64,000 nucleotides of DNA from Bacteroidales bacterium (GTDB lineage Bacteria > Bacteroidota > Bacteroidia > Bacteroidales > VadinHA17), in NCBI GenBank assembly GCA_029974835.1, contig JARKQN010000127.1, positions 1-64,000 of the forward strand, given 5' to 3'. A program made the position numbers and the translations under genes. The stretch's first letter is position 1. Each line of letters begins with the position of its first letter. This document shows positions 17,050 through 27,112 of the stretch, one piece after another. Below the pieces are notes generated by a model, which was given only the letters and a program-made list of their open reading frames with translations, had not been told where the DNA came from and did not search any database.

Positions 17050-20000
17050 ATGAGTATATACGAATCATCGGTCAGGAGGCCTGTCACCACCATTCTCATA
17101 TTCGTTGGAATGATTGTTATCGGCCTCTATTCACTGGTTCAGCTACCGGTTGACCTGTATCCCGAAATAGAATTACCCTTTATCACGGTTGTTACCACTT
17201 TCCCCGGAACCAGCGCTTCGGATGTGGAGGAAAATGTTACCCGTCCGATTGAGAATGCTCTTAACAGCGTCGGAAACCTCAAGGAGCTGACTTCAACCTC
17301 CAGCGACGGACTTTCGGTTGTATTCCTTCAGTTCGAATACGGCAGCAACCTCGATGATGCAATGAACGATATCAGGAGCAACCTCAATTTTGTGACAAGG
17401 GCGCTCCCTGATGGCGCAGAGGATCCAACCATCATCAAGTTTAATTCGAGCATGATGCCGATAATATTCTATGCCGTAACAGCCAGAGAGAGTTACGAGG
17501 GACTTGAGAAAATACTTGATGAAAGAGTGGTTAATCCTCTCAACAGAATTGATGGCGTAGCTTCAGTAAGCCTGTCGGGTGTCCCGGGCAGAAGAGTCTA
17601 TATCGACATTGACCCCCGGAAAATGGAGGCTTACAACCTCACCGTCGAACAGGTCGGGAATATCCTGAGGGCCGAGAATCTTAATCTGCCAGCCGGTTCA
17701 CTCGAGATGGGACAGTCCGATTATGCCCTCAGAATACAGGGTGAATTCCCGGAGAGCGATATTCTGAGAAACATTGTGGTGAGCTACTACAACGGCAATA
17801 CAGTTTATCTGAAAGATATTGCCGAAGTTCGGGATACAATAAGGGAATCAAAATTTGATACAAAAATAAACGGCAGCCTCGGGATGGGGCTCTATGTCCA
17901 GAAACAGTCGGGCGCCAATACCGTGAAGGTGACGCGCGAAATAGAAAAGACCATTGCCCGGGTGGCCAAAGACCTTCCTCCCGATGTAAAGATTGAAAAG
18001 CTTTTCGCAAGTGCTTCATTTATAAAAGATTCCATAAAGAATCTTTCAGAAACCCTTCTTTTCGCGGCTATATTCGTTGTTCTTGTTGTGCTTTTCTTCC
18101 TCGGCCGCTGGAGGGCAACTTTTATTGTCATTCTTACAATACCGGTATCGCTTGTCGTGGCGTTTATTTATCTTTTTGTGTCGGACGCCTCGATAAACAT
18201 TATTTCGCTCGTATCCCTTTCCATCGCCATCGGAATGGTTGTTGACGATGCCATTGTAGTGCTCGAAAACATCACAAAACACATTGAAAGGGGCAGCAGG
18301 CCGCGCGAGGCCGCCATCTATGCCACCAACGAGGTATGGCTTGCCGTCATCGTAACCACCCTGACGGTAGTTGCCGTATTCTTCCCCCTTACCTTCGTGA
18401 AGGGACTCACCGGAGTGCTCTTTAAGCAGCTTGGTCTGAGTGTCACTATCGTTATTATAACCTCAACACTTGCCGCTATTTCACTTACCCCGACTCTCAG
18501 CGCAATGCTGATGAAATACAGACCGGTAAGAAAAGACGCACCATTCTGGACATGGGACGGAAGTGTGAGAAAATGGCTCGACTGGTTTGACAACTTCTAT
18601 GAAAGTACCCTTAAATGGGCACTCAGGCACAAAACCTTCGTAATGATAACTTCCCTTCTGGTGTTCGTCGTATCAATGATGTTGTTTACCCGGATCAGTA
18701 CTGAGTTCTTCCCCGAAGCCGATAAAGCAAGACTCTCAACAACTATAGAACTTCAGACCGGCACAAGGGTGGAAAATTCCATAAAACTGGCATCTGTAAT
18801 TGACAGCCTCTTCCTTGCAAAATATCCCGAGGTCAACCTTGTCTCAACCTCTACAGGTTCTGATGACCAGGGAGGATGGGCATCCATGTTCAGTGCAGGC
18901 GGCACACATGTTATAAGGCAGAGCATCAGACTTGAACCGGTTGGCGAGAGGGAAAAAACGTGCTGGGATATTGCGGAGGAAATGAGGCAGGACCTTGCAA
19001 AATTTCCCGAGATAATAAACTATACCGTCACAACAACCGAAGGGATGGGAAGTTTCGGGAGCAACACCGTCGACGTTGAAATATACGGATACGACATTGC
19101 AGCGACAAACATACTTGCCAGGGAGCTGGCCGACAGGATTAAAAATGTAAAAGGGGCCAAGGATGTAAAAATAAGCAGGAGTAAATCAAAACCTGAACTT
19201 CAGATCGTTTTTGACCGTGAGAAGCTCAGCGCCAGCGGTCTTAATACTTCCATGGCTGCCGCTGCAGTGAAAAACCGTATTGACGGACTTATTGCCACGC
19301 GTCTGAGGCAGACGGGAAATGAATATGAAATCATTGTCAGGTTCAGGAAGGACTCCCGGAATACTCTTACAAAGATTGAGAATATCGGCATTCCCACTCC
19401 CTCCGGTCAGCTCGTAAGACTTGCCGAAGTGGCTCAGATAAAAGAATACTGGGCTCCGCCAAGCATTGAACGCAAAAGGAAGGAGAGAGTGGTAAGGATT
19501 TCCCTTACACCTTATAAGAGATCGCTCACCGATCTGCAGGCCGATCTTCAGAATATTATAGATTCAACCCCGAAACCCGCCGGTATAATGGTGCAGATCT
19601 CCGGAGCTATCCAGGAACAGATGGAGGCCTTTATGGATCTTGCCCTGCTGATCGTAGTAAGCCTTATACTTGTTTATCTTGTAATGGCCTCGCAATTCGA
19701 ATCGCTGAAGATGCCTTTCATAATTATGTTCTCTATTCCCTTCGCGTTTTCGGGGGTGGCCATTGCCCTCTATCTTACCGGAACCACGCTGAGCGTGATA
19801 TCAGGAATCGGAGCTGTGCTCCTGATAGGAATAGTCGTGAAAAACGCAATCGTGCTGGTTGACTTTATCAACCTGATGAGGGGAAGGGGACTTGATTTGT
19901 ATGAGGCGATCACCGTATCGGGCCGTTCGAGGTTAAGACCTGTGCTTATGACTTCGGCCACAACAATTTTAGGTATGTTCCCGCTGGCCCTCGGAATAGG

Positions 20001-20187
20001 GTCAGGGTCGGAGCTGTGGAGCCCTATGGGTGTGGCGGTAATCGGAGGTCTGGTCTTTTCCACTTTCGTAACTCTCGTTCTGGTTCCTGTTGTGTATGCA
20101 GTTTTTGTAAAAAGAGTTGAAAGAAGGATGAAAAGCAGAGCTTATGAAGGGCTCGATTTCCTTAATGGCAACGGAAATAATGAATAA
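17050..20187 (+). CDS. RND-family multidrug efflux permease
   Basis: At 1045 residues the length is standard for the inner-membrane RND pump. There are two similar halves, each with a large periplasmic loop. The proton relay is present: a double aspartate in GMVVDDAIVVLENI (helix 4) and a lysine in GIVVKNAIVLVDFIN (helix 10). The N-terminus SSVRRPVTTILIFVGMIVIGLYS is typical of HAE-type drug exporters, and the heavy-metal signature of CusA is not obvious. It exports hydrophobic or amphipathic compounds in exchange for protons with the adaptor and TolC-like partner. Stop and next possible ATG overlap by one base (TAATG). Confidence 0.93.
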   Translation: MSIYESSVRRPVTTILIFVGMIVIGLYSLVQLPVDLYPEIELPFITVVTTFPGTSASDVEENVTRPIENALNSVGNLKELTSTSSDGLSVVFLQFEYGSNLDDAMNDIRSNLNFVTRALPDGAEDPTIIKFNSSMMPIIFYAVTARESYEGLEKILDERVVNPLNRIDGVASVSLSGVPGRRVYIDIDPRKMEAYNLTVEQVGNILRAENLNLPAGSLEMGQSDYALRIQGEFPESDILRNIVVSYYNGNTVYLKDIAEVRDTIRESKFDTKINGSLGMGLYVQKQSGANTVKVTREIEKTIARVAKDLPPDVKIEKLFASASFIKDSIKNLSETLLFAAIFVVLVVLFFLGRWRATFIVILTIPVSLVVAFIYLFVSDASINIISLVSLSIAIGMVVDDAIVVLENITKHIERGSRPREAAIYATNEVWLAVIVTTLTVVAVFFPLTFVKGLTGVLFKQLGLSVTIVIITSTLAAISLTPTLSAMLMKYRPVRKDAPFWTWDGSVRKWLDWFDNFYESTLKWALRHKTFVMITSLLVFVVSMMLFTRISTEFFPEADKARLSTTIELQTGTRVENSIKLASVIDSLFLAKYPEVNLVSTSTGSDDQGGWASMFSAGGTHVIRQSIRLEPVGEREKTCWDIAEEMRQDLAKFPEIINYTVTTTEGMGSFGSNTVDVEIYGYDIAATNILARELADRIKNVKGAKDVKISRSKSKPELQIVFDREKLSASGLNTSMAAAAVKNRIDGLIATRLRQTGNEYEIIVRFRKDSRNTLTKIENIGIPTPSGQLVRLAEVAQIKEYWAPPSIERKRKERVVRISLTPYKRSLTDLQADLQNIIDSTPKPAGIMVQISGAIQEQMEAFMDLALLIVVSLILVYLVMASQFESLKMPFIIMFSIPFAFSGVAIALYLTGTTLSVISGIGAVLLIGIVVKNAIVLVDFINLMRGRGLDLYEAITVSGRSRLRPVLMTSATTILGMFPLALGIGSGSELWSPMGVAVIGGLVFSTFVTLVLVPVVYAVFVKRVERRMKSRAYEGLDFLNGNGNNE

Positions 20188-20207
20188 TGATATTAAACAG
20201 AAATGAT

Positions 20208-20501
20208 ATGAAAGCGGTAATGATAGTATATAACCAGGCCCTGACGGAGAAAGTCGAATACATGCTTGATCATCTGGGCGTAAGAGGGTACTCCCTGTGG
20301 GAAAATGTTCAGGGCCGGGGCACCAACACGGGGGTTCCGCATCTGGGAACACACGTCTGGCCCGAGATCAATAAAAGCGTAATCGCAGTGGTCGACGATG
20401 AAAAGGTAGCCTCAATACTCGACACCGTTAAAAAGATAGACGGAATAAACGAGGAGGTTGGCATAAGGGCATTCGTCTGGGATGTCCTGGCAACGGTCTG
20501 A
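20208..20501 (+). CDS. PII-like small regulatory protein at the end of the RND operon
   Basis: A 97-residue ferredoxin-fold, PII-like protein: KAVMIVYNQALTEKVEYMLD forms the first strand and helix, QGRGTNTGVPHLGTHVWPE fits a T-loop-like segment, and NKSVIAVVDDEKVASIL the second half. I use the ATG at 20208 because homologues begin with this MKAV phrase; an in-frame ATG at 20187 overlapping the permease stop would add seven residues. PII-like proteins bind nucleotides or metals and gate a partner. Its place as last gene of a pump operon suggests it senses or tunes the exporter, as proposed for PII relatives linked to metal RND pumps. That role is inference. Confidence 0.75.
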   Translation: MKAVMIVYNQALTEKVEYMLDHLGVRGYSLWENVQGRGTNTGVPHLGTHVWPEINKSVIAVVDDEKVASILDTVKKIDGINEEVGIRAFVWDVLATV

Positions 20502-20514
20502 CAAACCCCAAAAG

Positions 20515-20550
20515 AAAGAGCCGTACTTCACTGGTACGGCTCTTTTTTTT
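20515..20550. terminator. Bidirectional intrinsic terminator between the efflux operon and the EF-G paralogue
   Basis: A perfect 12-bp stem (AAAGAGCCGTAC at 20515-20526 and its complement at 20534-20545) with a 7-nt loop runs into eight or more T residues on the plus strand. The A-rich left arm gives a T-run on the minus strand as well, so it can end both converging transcripts. Confidence 0.95.
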
Positions 20551-20566
20551 ATCTGATGATTTATGT

Positions 20567-22723
20567 TTATTCTTCTTCTTCCTCTGCCTGGTAAGCCTTT
20601 ATAACAGCTTCCTGAACGTCGGACGGTACCTGCGAATACTCTGCGAACTTCATCGTGTAAAAAGCACGTCCGCCGGTAAGTGAGCTGAGTGCGGTGGAAT
20701 ATTTGTTCATCTCGGCAAGAGGAACCTTTGCCTTAATCACCTCAAACCTCTTTTCGCTGGACATACCGAGAACCATTCCCCTTCTGCCCTGGAGGTCGCT
20801 GATAACATCTCCCATCCTGTCGGAAGGAACAAAAATCTCCACATCGTAGATAGGTTCGAGAATCTTCGGAGCAGCATTTTTAAAAGCCATGCTGAAGGCG
20901 TTCCGGCCGGCCAGCCTGAAGGAGATATCGTTGGAGTCGACCGGGTGCATCTTGCCGTCGTAAACGTAAACCCTGATATCCCTCGCATACGATCCGGTGA
21001 GCGGGCCTACCTCCATCTTTTCCATTATACCTTTTAATATTGAAGGCATAAACCTTGCATCGATTGAACCTCCCACGATGCAGTTTACGTAAACCAGTTT
21101 GCCGCCCCACGACAGTTCAATCTCTTCCTTGTCGCGGATGGAGAGTTTATACTCCTTGCCGGCTATTTTCATCATTGTCGATTCGGAAGACCCTTCCGTA
21201 TAAGGCTCGATAATCATGTGCACTTCACCGAACTGTCCGGCGCCGCCGCTCTGCTTTTTGTGCCTGTAGTCGGCCTGTGCGGCTTTGGTAATTGTTTCCC
21301 GGTAAGGAATCTTGGGAGGGTTGAAGACTGTAGGTATTTTATAAATATTGTCAAGGTGCCATTTCAGGATGTTAAGGTGGTACTCTCCCTGCCCGTAAAT
21401 GATGATCTGTTTAAGCTCTTTTGAATACTCAACAATGATTGTCGGATCTTCCATATGCATTTTGGAAAGAGCCTCGCCCAGCTTTTCATCATCTCCTTCC
21501 GACTGGGGCTTGATGGCTGTCCGGAACTTGGGGTCGGGGAATTCTATACCCTTGTATGTCCAGTCGTTTCCGGGTGCATTCAGTGTATGGTTCATCCTGG
21601 TGTTTTTCAGCTTTACAACAGCGCCGATATCACCGGTGTTAAGTTCTGATACTTTTGTTCTGTTTTTTCCTGCACAGACGTACAACTGGGAAAGTCTTTC
21701 CTTGGTTCCGTTTGAAGTATTGATTACGTCGATGTTTTCTGTAATTTTTCCCGAGTAAACCCTGAAATAGTTTATTTCACCGATATGTTCCTCAATTGAG
21801 GATTTGAACACGTAAGCGGAAGCCGGGCCGGCCGGATTTGGTTTAACCTCCTGTCCCTTGCTGTTAAGCGGGCCGGGCATGTCGGTTACGGAAGGAGCCT
21901 CGGTGACAATAAAATCCATGAGGTCGTCGACCCCGATGTTGTTTTTGGCCGAAATGCAGAAAACCGGGAAGAGAGATCTTGCTATCAGGCTTTTTGCGAT
22001 GCCCTTTCTGACATCTGCTTCTGAAAGGGTTTCGCTTGAAAAGAAAAGTTCCATCAGCGATTCGTCGGCCTCTGCGGCTTTTTCCACAAGCTGCGACCTC
22101 AGGTCGGCAGCCCTCTCTTTCTGGTCGTCGGGTATCTCGAGAACTTCAGCTTTTCCTCCATCCTTACCGTACTTCAGCATCTTCATTTTCAGGATGTCAA
22201 TAACAGCGTTGAATCCGGTCCCTTCGTTTACGGGATACTGAATGACAACCACATCGCTGCTGAGTCTCTCCTTCATCATCTCGATCGATTTCTCAAAATT
22301 TGCCTTTTCGTGATCGAGACCGTTGACAGCCATTATTATCGGTTTATGAAGTTTTTCCGCGTGGCGGAAATGAATTTCGGTTCCCACTTCAACCCCGTTC
22401 TGAACATTTATCAGCATAACTGCACAGTCGGATGCAAACAGGGATGATATTACACCGCCGCAGAAATCATCAAGTCCGGGAGTGTCGAGTATATTTATTT
22501 TCTTATTCTGAAATTCAGTGTAAAGAACACTTGAGAATATTGAGTTGCCGCTTTCATGCTCTGCCGGGCGGTAGTCTGAAACGGTGTTTTTTGCTTCAAC
22601 TGTGCCCCTGCGGTCTGTTACCCCTCCTATAAAAAGCATTGCCTCGGCAAGCGTGGTTTTTCCTGAATTTGAGTTTCCGATAAGTGAAATGGTTTTCACC
22701 TGGTCAGTCTGGTAGGTTTTCAT
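20567..22723 (-). CDS. fusA2: EF-G paralogue (EF-G2 type) with degenerate GTPase motifs
   Basis: The 718-residue protein has the five-domain EF-G layout: G domain, then domains II-V with QSGGAGQFGEV and a C-terminal RRGMVLGM segment. The P-loop GNSNSGKTT is kept, but other GTPase motifs differ from the fusA product in this window. Switch I lacks RGITI (it reads HESGNSIFSSV), DTPGH becomes DTPGL so the catalytic histidine is replaced, and NKMD becomes NGLD. In Bacteroides thetaiotaomicron an EF-G2 paralogue is reported to support translocation without GTP hydrolysis during carbon limitation; this protein fits that description. Tet(M)-type ribosome protection is less likely. The gene is divergent from rpsL-rpsG-fusA. 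Confidence 0.85.
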   Translation of the reverse strand: MKTYQTDQVKTISLIGNSNSGKTTLAEAMLFIGGVTDRRGTVEAKNTVSDYRPAEHESGNSIFSSVLYTEFQNKKINILDTPGLDDFCGGVISSLFASDCAVMLINVQNGVEVGTEIHFRHAEKLHKPIIMAVNGLDHEKANFEKSIEMMKERLSSDVVVIQYPVNEGTGFNAVIDILKMKMLKYGKDGGKAEVLEIPDDQKERAADLRSQLVEKAAEADESLMELFFSSETLSEADVRKGIAKSLIARSLFPVFCISAKNNIGVDDLMDFIVTEAPSVTDMPGPLNSKGQEVKPNPAGPASAYVFKSSIEEHIGEINYFRVYSGKITENIDVINTSNGTKERLSQLYVCAGKNRTKVSELNTGDIGAVVKLKNTRMNHTLNAPGNDWTYKGIEFPDPKFRTAIKPQSEGDDEKLGEALSKMHMEDPTIIVEYSKELKQIIIYGQGEYHLNILKWHLDNIYKIPTVFNPPKIPYRETITKAAQADYRHKKQSGGAGQFGEVHMIIEPYTEGSSESTMMKIAGKEYKLSIRDKEEIELSWGGKLVYVNCIVGGSIDARFMPSILKGIMEKMEVGPLTGSYARDIRVYVYDGKMHPVDSNDISFRLAGRNAFSMAFKNAAPKILEPIYDVEIFVPSDRMGDVISDLQGRRGMVLGMSSEKRFEVIKAKVPLAEMNKYSTALSSLTGGRAFYTMKFAEYSQVPSDVQEAVIKAYQAEEEEE

Positions 22724-23040
22724 CCTGAAGTTCTGTTATTTGTTATACAATAGATATAATATCTGCTTAAATGAGGGGACAAAATTAATAATTTTTATAA
22801 ATCTGACCTGCCGGTGTGTTATTATTCCGGAAATTTTATTTTCTTTGCACCGGTTTTTTAAGGAACAGGAGTACCGGTGTTTCCCTTCCGGGTAAGTTTA
22901 CAAAAGAATTCATCCGGGAAATGTCGGGAAGGAACCTGAAGAAGACTTACACAAGTAAGTAACATAAAAAAAACTGTAAAGGCATCTCGTGAGGGATAAA
23001 CTCATGAGAGCGGAATGTTACGATTTTTTTGAATGACAAC
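22724..23040. other. Intergenic region between the EF-G2 gene and the translation operon
   Basis: There is no credible ORF. On the minus strand TAATTTTG (22780-22787) is an exact -7 match 57 nt before the EF-G2 start, although no clear -33 is present. On the plus strand TTTCTTTG (22840-22847) is a near-match that could give a second, long-leader transcript for rpsL. CCGGTG (22811-22816) and CACCGG (22848-22853) are complementary and followed by six T. A 9-bp stem with one G-U pair lies at 22985-22993/23001-23009. These hairpins could mark leader control of the ribosomal operon, but I cannot tie them to a known ribosomal-protein binding site. Confidence 0.45.
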
Positions 23041-23072
23041 TTGGATAATAATAAAATTAATTAATACCTTTG
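23041..23072 (+). promoter_or_regulatory. Promoter of the rpsL translation operon
   Basis: TTGG at 23041-23044 and TACCTTTG at 23065-23072 are separated by 20 bp, the expected Bacteroidota arrangement. The predicted start is about 23078, 40 nt before the rpsL ATG, in a CCCG-T5-CGGG stretch (23076-23088). Confidence 0.8.
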
Positions 23073-23117
23073 CAGCCCGTTTTTCGGGTAAGAAACATAA
23101 ACTAAACAGTTGAATAT

Positions 23118-23492
23118 ATGCCGACAATACAGCAGTTAGTCAGAAAAGGCAGGAAAAAGCTGGTGGACAAAAGTAAGGCTCCGGCTCTCGATTCGTGCCC
23201 GCAGCGCAGAGGCGTTTGCGTGAGGGTTTACACCACAACCCCCAAAAAGCCGAATTCTGCCATGAGAAAAGTTGCCAGGGTAAGGTTGACAAACCAGAAA
23301 GAGGTTAATGCATACATACCCGGCGAAGGACATAACCTTCAGGAACACTCAATAGTTCTCATGAGGGGCGGCAGGGTTAAGGATTTGCCCGGAGTAAGAT
23401 ATCACCTTGTCAGGGGTACTCTCGACACATCAGGTGTTGACGGCCGCAACCAGAGACGCTCAAAGTACGGAACAAAAAGACCCAAGAAATAA
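23118..23492 (+). CDS. rpsL: 30S ribosomal protein S12
   Basis: The 124-residue protein sits at the decoding centre. [13 protein letters not shown] (about residues 37-49) holds the lysine region affected in streptomycin resistance, with wild-type-looking residues, and [13 protein letters not shown] (about 87-99) contains the aspartate that is methylthiolated in other bacteria. The basic KYGTKRPKK tail is normal. It is the first gene of the long translation operon, just after the promoter at 23041-23072. Confidence 0.98.
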   Translation: MPTIQQLVRKGRKKLVDKSKAPALDSCPQRRGVCVRVYTTTPKKPNSAMRKVARVRLTNQKEVNAYIPGEGHNLQEHSIVLMRGGRVKDLPGVRYHLVRGTLDTSGVDGRNQRRSKYGTKRPKK

Positions 23493-23554
23493 AATAACCG
23501 GTTTGCAGGCCCTGAAAAAGGTTCGTTTTTAAAAAGTTTAAGACACAAAATAAA

Positions 23555-24031
23555 ATGAGAAAGACAAGAGCAAAGAAGAGAATACTGGCACCGGATCCGA
23601 AATTCAACGATCCGTATGTTACCAGGTTCGTGAATAACCTGATGCTTAACGGTAAAAAAACAGTTGCCTATAAGATTTTCTATGACTCTCTTGAAATTAT
23701 CGGCGAAAAGATAAAGGAGGAGGGTAAATCTCCGCTCGATATCTGGAAGCAGGCACTCGAGAATATTACGCCCCAGGTTGAAGTAAAAAGCCGCAGGGTG
23801 GGTGGTGCAACTTTCCAGGTTCCGATGGAGATAAGACCCGACCGCAAGGTGAGCATAAGCATGAAGAACATGATCTTCTTCGCCCGCAAGCGCCCGGGCC
23901 ATTCAATGGCCGAAAAGCTGGCTTCCGAAGTAATGGCAGCATACAATAATGAAGGCGGCGCTTTCAAGAAAAAAGAGGATACCCACAGAATGGCCGAGGC
24001 TAATAAAGCTTTTGCCCACTTCAGATTCTGA
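23555..24031 (+). CDS. rpsG: 30S ribosomal protein S7
   Basis: The 158-residue S7 nucleates assembly of the 30S head by binding 16S rRNA. The start [17 protein letters not shown], the [10 protein letters not shown] helix, [11 protein letters not shown] and the C-terminal NKAFAHFRF are all family signatures. Length is normal. It lies between rpsL and fusA, as in the str operon of most bacteria; in other species S7 represses this operon by binding its mRNA. Confidence 0.98.
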   Translation: MRKTRAKKRILAPDPKFNDPYVTRFVNNLMLNGKKTVAYKIFYDSLEIIGEKIKEEGKSPLDIWKQALENITPQVEVKSRRVGGATFQVPMEIRPDRKVSISMKNMIFFARKRPGHSMAEKLASEVMAAYNNEGGAFKKKEDTHRMAEANKAFAHFRF

Positions 24032-24060
24032 TGCAGAATGCCTGAGAAAGCACGGAAGTA

Positions 24061-26163
24061 ATGGACAAAAACCTGAAATATACCAGAAACATCGGCATTA
24101 TGGCCCACATCGACGCGGGGAAAACAACCACGACCGAACGTATCCTTTTTTATACGGGTCGTACACACCGCATCGGTGAGGTCGATAACGGCAATGCCCA
24201 GATGGACTGGATGGTTCAGGAACAGGAGCGGGGAATCACAATCACATCGGCTGCAACAACCACTTACTGGAAATGGGGAAATGAAGATTATAAAATAAAC
24301 ATAATCGACACCCCGGGCCATGTGGATTTTACTGTCGAGGTTGAAAGATCCCTCAGAGTGCTCGACGGCGCCGTTGCTGTTTTCTGTGCAGTCGGCGGTG
24401 TAGAACCTCAGTCCGAAACCGTGTGGCGGCAGGCAAATAAATACCACGTCCCGAGAATAGCCTTCGTAAACAAAATGGACAGGCCTGGCGCAGATTTCTT
24501 CGGAGTGGTTCAGCAGATTCACGATAAACTTGGCGCCAAACCGGTCCCGGTCCAGATACCCATCGGCGCCGAAGAATACTTCGCAGGGGTTGTCGACCTT
24601 ATAAACATGAAGGCTATAGTGTGGGACGATGACTCATCGCTCGGTTCAGTTTACCGGGAAATTGAGATGCCTTCCGATATCCTCGGGGAGGCTGAACACT
24701 GGAGAAGCATTATGGTCGAATCTCTGGCCGACGTAAACGATACCATCCTCGAACGATATATCGAAGACCATCATTCAATAACCGAACAGGAAATAATCGA
24801 TGCCCTCAGGAAATGCACAATATCGGGACATGCAGTGCCGGTACTCTGCGGGGCAGCCTTCAAAAACAAAGGAATACAGAAACTGCTCGATGCAGTGATC
24901 GAATTCCTCCCTTCTCCCCTTGATGTAGGATCTGTCGAAGGAACCGACCCCAGAACAGGAGATAAAGTGGTAAGAGAACCCGATAACGACGCACCTCTTG
25001 CCGCACTTGCATTTAAAATAGCCACCGATCCGTACATGGGCAGACTGGTCTTCATGAGAATATATTCAGGAACCCTGAAATCGGGCGATACAGTTTTAAA
25101 TGTAAGAACAGGAAAAAGGGAAAGGATCAACAGGCTTTTCAGAATGCATGCAAACAAACAGACACCTGTTGAAAGTGCAGAGGCAGGCGACATTTGTGCA
25201 GGGGTGGGATTCAAGGATCTCAGAACCGGCGACACCCTTTGCGCGATCCATAAGCCTGTGATGCTCGAATCAATGGATTTCCCCGAACCCGTCATCGGAG
25301 TGGCAGTCGAACCAAAAACACAGGCAGACCTTGAAAGACTGTCGGTGGCCCTTAATAAACTTGCAGAAGAAGACCCCACTTTCCAGGTCAAGATCGATCC
25401 CGACAGCGGACAGACAGTTATTCAGGGGATGGGGGAACTTCACCTCGAGATACTTATCGACCGCCTCAGAAGGGAATTCCAGGTTGAATGCAACCAGGGT
25501 GTGCCCCAGGTAGCCTATAAGGAAGCTATCACTACCCCGGTCGAATACAGGGAAGTGTTTAAAAAACAGACCGGCGGCAGAGGCAAATTTGCAGATATAC
25601 AGGTGGAACTTATGCCTGCCGACGACGGTGTTAAGGGACTTCAGTTTGTCAATGAGGTAAGAAGCGGAAATATCCCCAAAGAATTTATCCCCGCCATCGA
25701 AAAAGGTTTCAGGGAAGCCATGGCCAACGGACCGCTTGCAGGATTCCCCCTGGAGTCGCTTAAGGTGGTTCTGAAGGATGGTTCATACCATTCGGTAGAT
25801 TCCGATTCGATCTCTTTTGAAATAGCTGCCCGCCAGGCTTTCAGGAAAGCTGCCGTTAAATGTAACCCCGTTCTGCTCGAACCGGTAATGTCGGCCGAAG
25901 TTGTTACTCCTGAAGAATATGTAGGCGATATAATAGGCGATTTCAACAGGCGGAGAGGCAAGATTGAAGGAATGGAAACCAAGGCAGGGTCGAGAGTTAT
26001 CAAGGCAAAGGTGCCCCTCGCCGAAAACTTCGGATACGTAACCGTACTTAGAACAATAACATCGGGAAGAGCCACATCAACAATGGAATTCAGCCATTAC
26101 GAAGAGGTGCCGATGGAACTGGCAAAGAAAATAGTGGAAATAACAAAAGGTAAAATACTTTGA
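24061..26163 (+). CDS. fusA: Elongation factor G
   Basis: The 700-residue canonical translocase GTPase moves tRNAs and mRNA after peptide transfer. All GTPase motifs are intact: [12 protein letters not shown], switch [14 protein letters not shown] with the catalytic histidine, NKMD, and the CGAAFKNKG segment. Domain IV contains [12 protein letters not shown] and the C-terminus has RRGKIEGM. Comparison with the divergent EF-G paralogue at 20567-22723 makes that copy's losses plain. Unlike proteobacterial str operons, tuf does not follow; rpsJ starts 1 bp after this gene. Confidence 0.98.
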   Translation: MDKNLKYTRNIGIMAHIDAGKTTTTERILFYTGRTHRIGEVDNGNAQMDWMVQEQERGITITSAATTTYWKWGNEDYKINIIDTPGHVDFTVEVERSLRVLDGAVAVFCAVGGVEPQSETVWRQANKYHVPRIAFVNKMDRPGADFFGVVQQIHDKLGAKPVPVQIPIGAEEYFAGVVDLINMKAIVWDDDSSLGSVYREIEMPSDILGEAEHWRSIMVESLADVNDTILERYIEDHHSITEQEIIDALRKCTISGHAVPVLCGAAFKNKGIQKLLDAVIEFLPSPLDVGSVEGTDPRTGDKVVREPDNDAPLAALAFKIATDPYMGRLVFMRIYSGTLKSGDTVLNVRTGKRERINRLFRMHANKQTPVESAEAGDICAGVGFKDLRTGDTLCAIHKPVMLESMDFPEPVIGVAVEPKTQADLERLSVALNKLAEEDPTFQVKIDPDSGQTVIQGMGELHLEILIDRLRREFQVECNQGVPQVAYKEAITTPVEYREVFKKQTGGRGKFADIQVELMPADDGVKGLQFVNEVRSGNIPKEFIPAIEKGFREAMANGPLAGFPLESLKVVLKDGSYHSVDSDSISFEIAARQAFRKAAVKCNPVLLEPVMSAEVVTPEEYVGDIIGDFNRRRGKIEGMETKAGSRVIKAKVPLAENFGYVTVLRTITSGRATSTMEFSHYEEVPMELAKKIVEITKGKIL

Positions 26164-26164
26164 T

Positions 26165-26470
26165 ATGAGTCAGAAAATTCGTATTAAACTTAAATCTTAT
26201 GATCATAATCTGGTGGATAAATCAGCAGAGAAGATCGTAAAAACCGTGAAATCAACCGGTGCAGTAGTCAGCGGCCCTATACCCCTGCCAACGCATAAGA
26301 GGATTTACACGGTAAACCGTTCAACCTTCGTGAACAAGAAATCGAGAGAACAGTTCCAGCTCTCTTCATATAAGAGACTCCTCGATATTTATAGCTCAAC
26401 GCCCAAAACAATCGATGCTCTCATGAAGCTCGAACTGCCCAGCGGCGTTGAGGTGGAAATAAAAGTGTGA
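26165..26470 (+). CDS. rpsJ: 30S ribosomal protein S10
   Basis: The 101-residue S10 belongs to the 30S head and, as NusE, joins NusB in transcription antitermination. [19 protein letters not shown] at the start, [17 protein letters not shown] in the extended loop and [11 protein letters not shown] at the end are canonical. It opens the S10 block and is nearly contiguous with fusA. Confidence 0.98.
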   Translation: MSQKIRIKLKSYDHNLVDKSAEKIVKTVKSTGAVVSGPIPLPTHKRIYTVNRSTFVNKKSREQFQLSSYKRLLDIYSSTPKTIDALMKLELPSGVEVEIKV

Positions 26471-26491
26471 AACAGGTAAAAATTCAAGAAT

Positions 26492-27112
26492 ATGCAGGGA
26501 TTAATTGGTAAAAAGGTTGGAATGACCTCCCTTTTCGACGAAAACGGGAAGAATGTTCCATGTACCGTTCTGCAGGCCGGCCCGTGTGTCGTTACACAGA
26601 TAAAAACTGTCGAAAAAGACGGTTATAATGCCGTACAGCTCGGGTTTGATGATAAGAAAGAAAAGAACACTCCCGGCGCTGAACTCGGACATTTCAAAAA
26701 AGCAGGCACAACACCGCGCAGAAAAGTAATTGAATTTACGGGTTTTGAAGAGGGCCAGGTGAAACTTGGAGAGGTTATCACGGCTGAATTCTTCCGCCCC
26801 GACAATTTTGTCGACGTGCGCGGCTGGACAAAAGGAAAAGGCTTCCAGGGTGTTGTTAAAAGACATGGCTTCGGCGGAGTGGGCGGACAAACCCACGGAC
26901 AGCATAACAGGGGAAGAGCTCCCGGTTCTCTCGGCGCATCATCATTCCCTTCAAGAGTGCTCCCGGGTATGAGAATGGCCGGACGAATGGGAAATCAGAA
27001 GGTAAAAGCTATTAGCCTCAGGGTAATGAAACTTATACCTGAAGAAAATATTTTGATAGTTAAGGGATCAGTTCCCGGTCCAAAAGGTGGTTACGTAATA
27101 ATTACTAAGTGA
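26492..27112 (+). CDS. rplC: 50S ribosomal protein L3
   Basis: The 206-residue L3 starts with [17 protein letters not shown] and has the long loop [19 protein letters not shown] that reaches toward the peptidyl-transferase centre, including the glutamine in GGQTHG that is methylated in some bacteria. The TGA stop overlaps the ATG of rplD. Confidence 0.98.
   Translation: MQGLIGKKVGMTSLFDENGKNVPCTVLQAGPCVVTQIKTVEKDGYNAVQLGFDDKKEKNTPGAELGHFKKAGTTPRRKVIEFTGFEEGQVKLGEVITAEFFRPDNFVDVRGWTKGKGFQGVVKRHGFGGVGGQTHGQHNRGRAPGSLGASSFPSRVLPGMRMAGRMGNQKVKAISLRVMKLIPEENILIVKGSVPGPKGGYVIITK

Noticed and set aside
23680-24522. 280-residue minus-strand frame across rpsG and fusA
   Set aside because: It is antisense to two highly conserved genes and its sequence has no recognisable domain.
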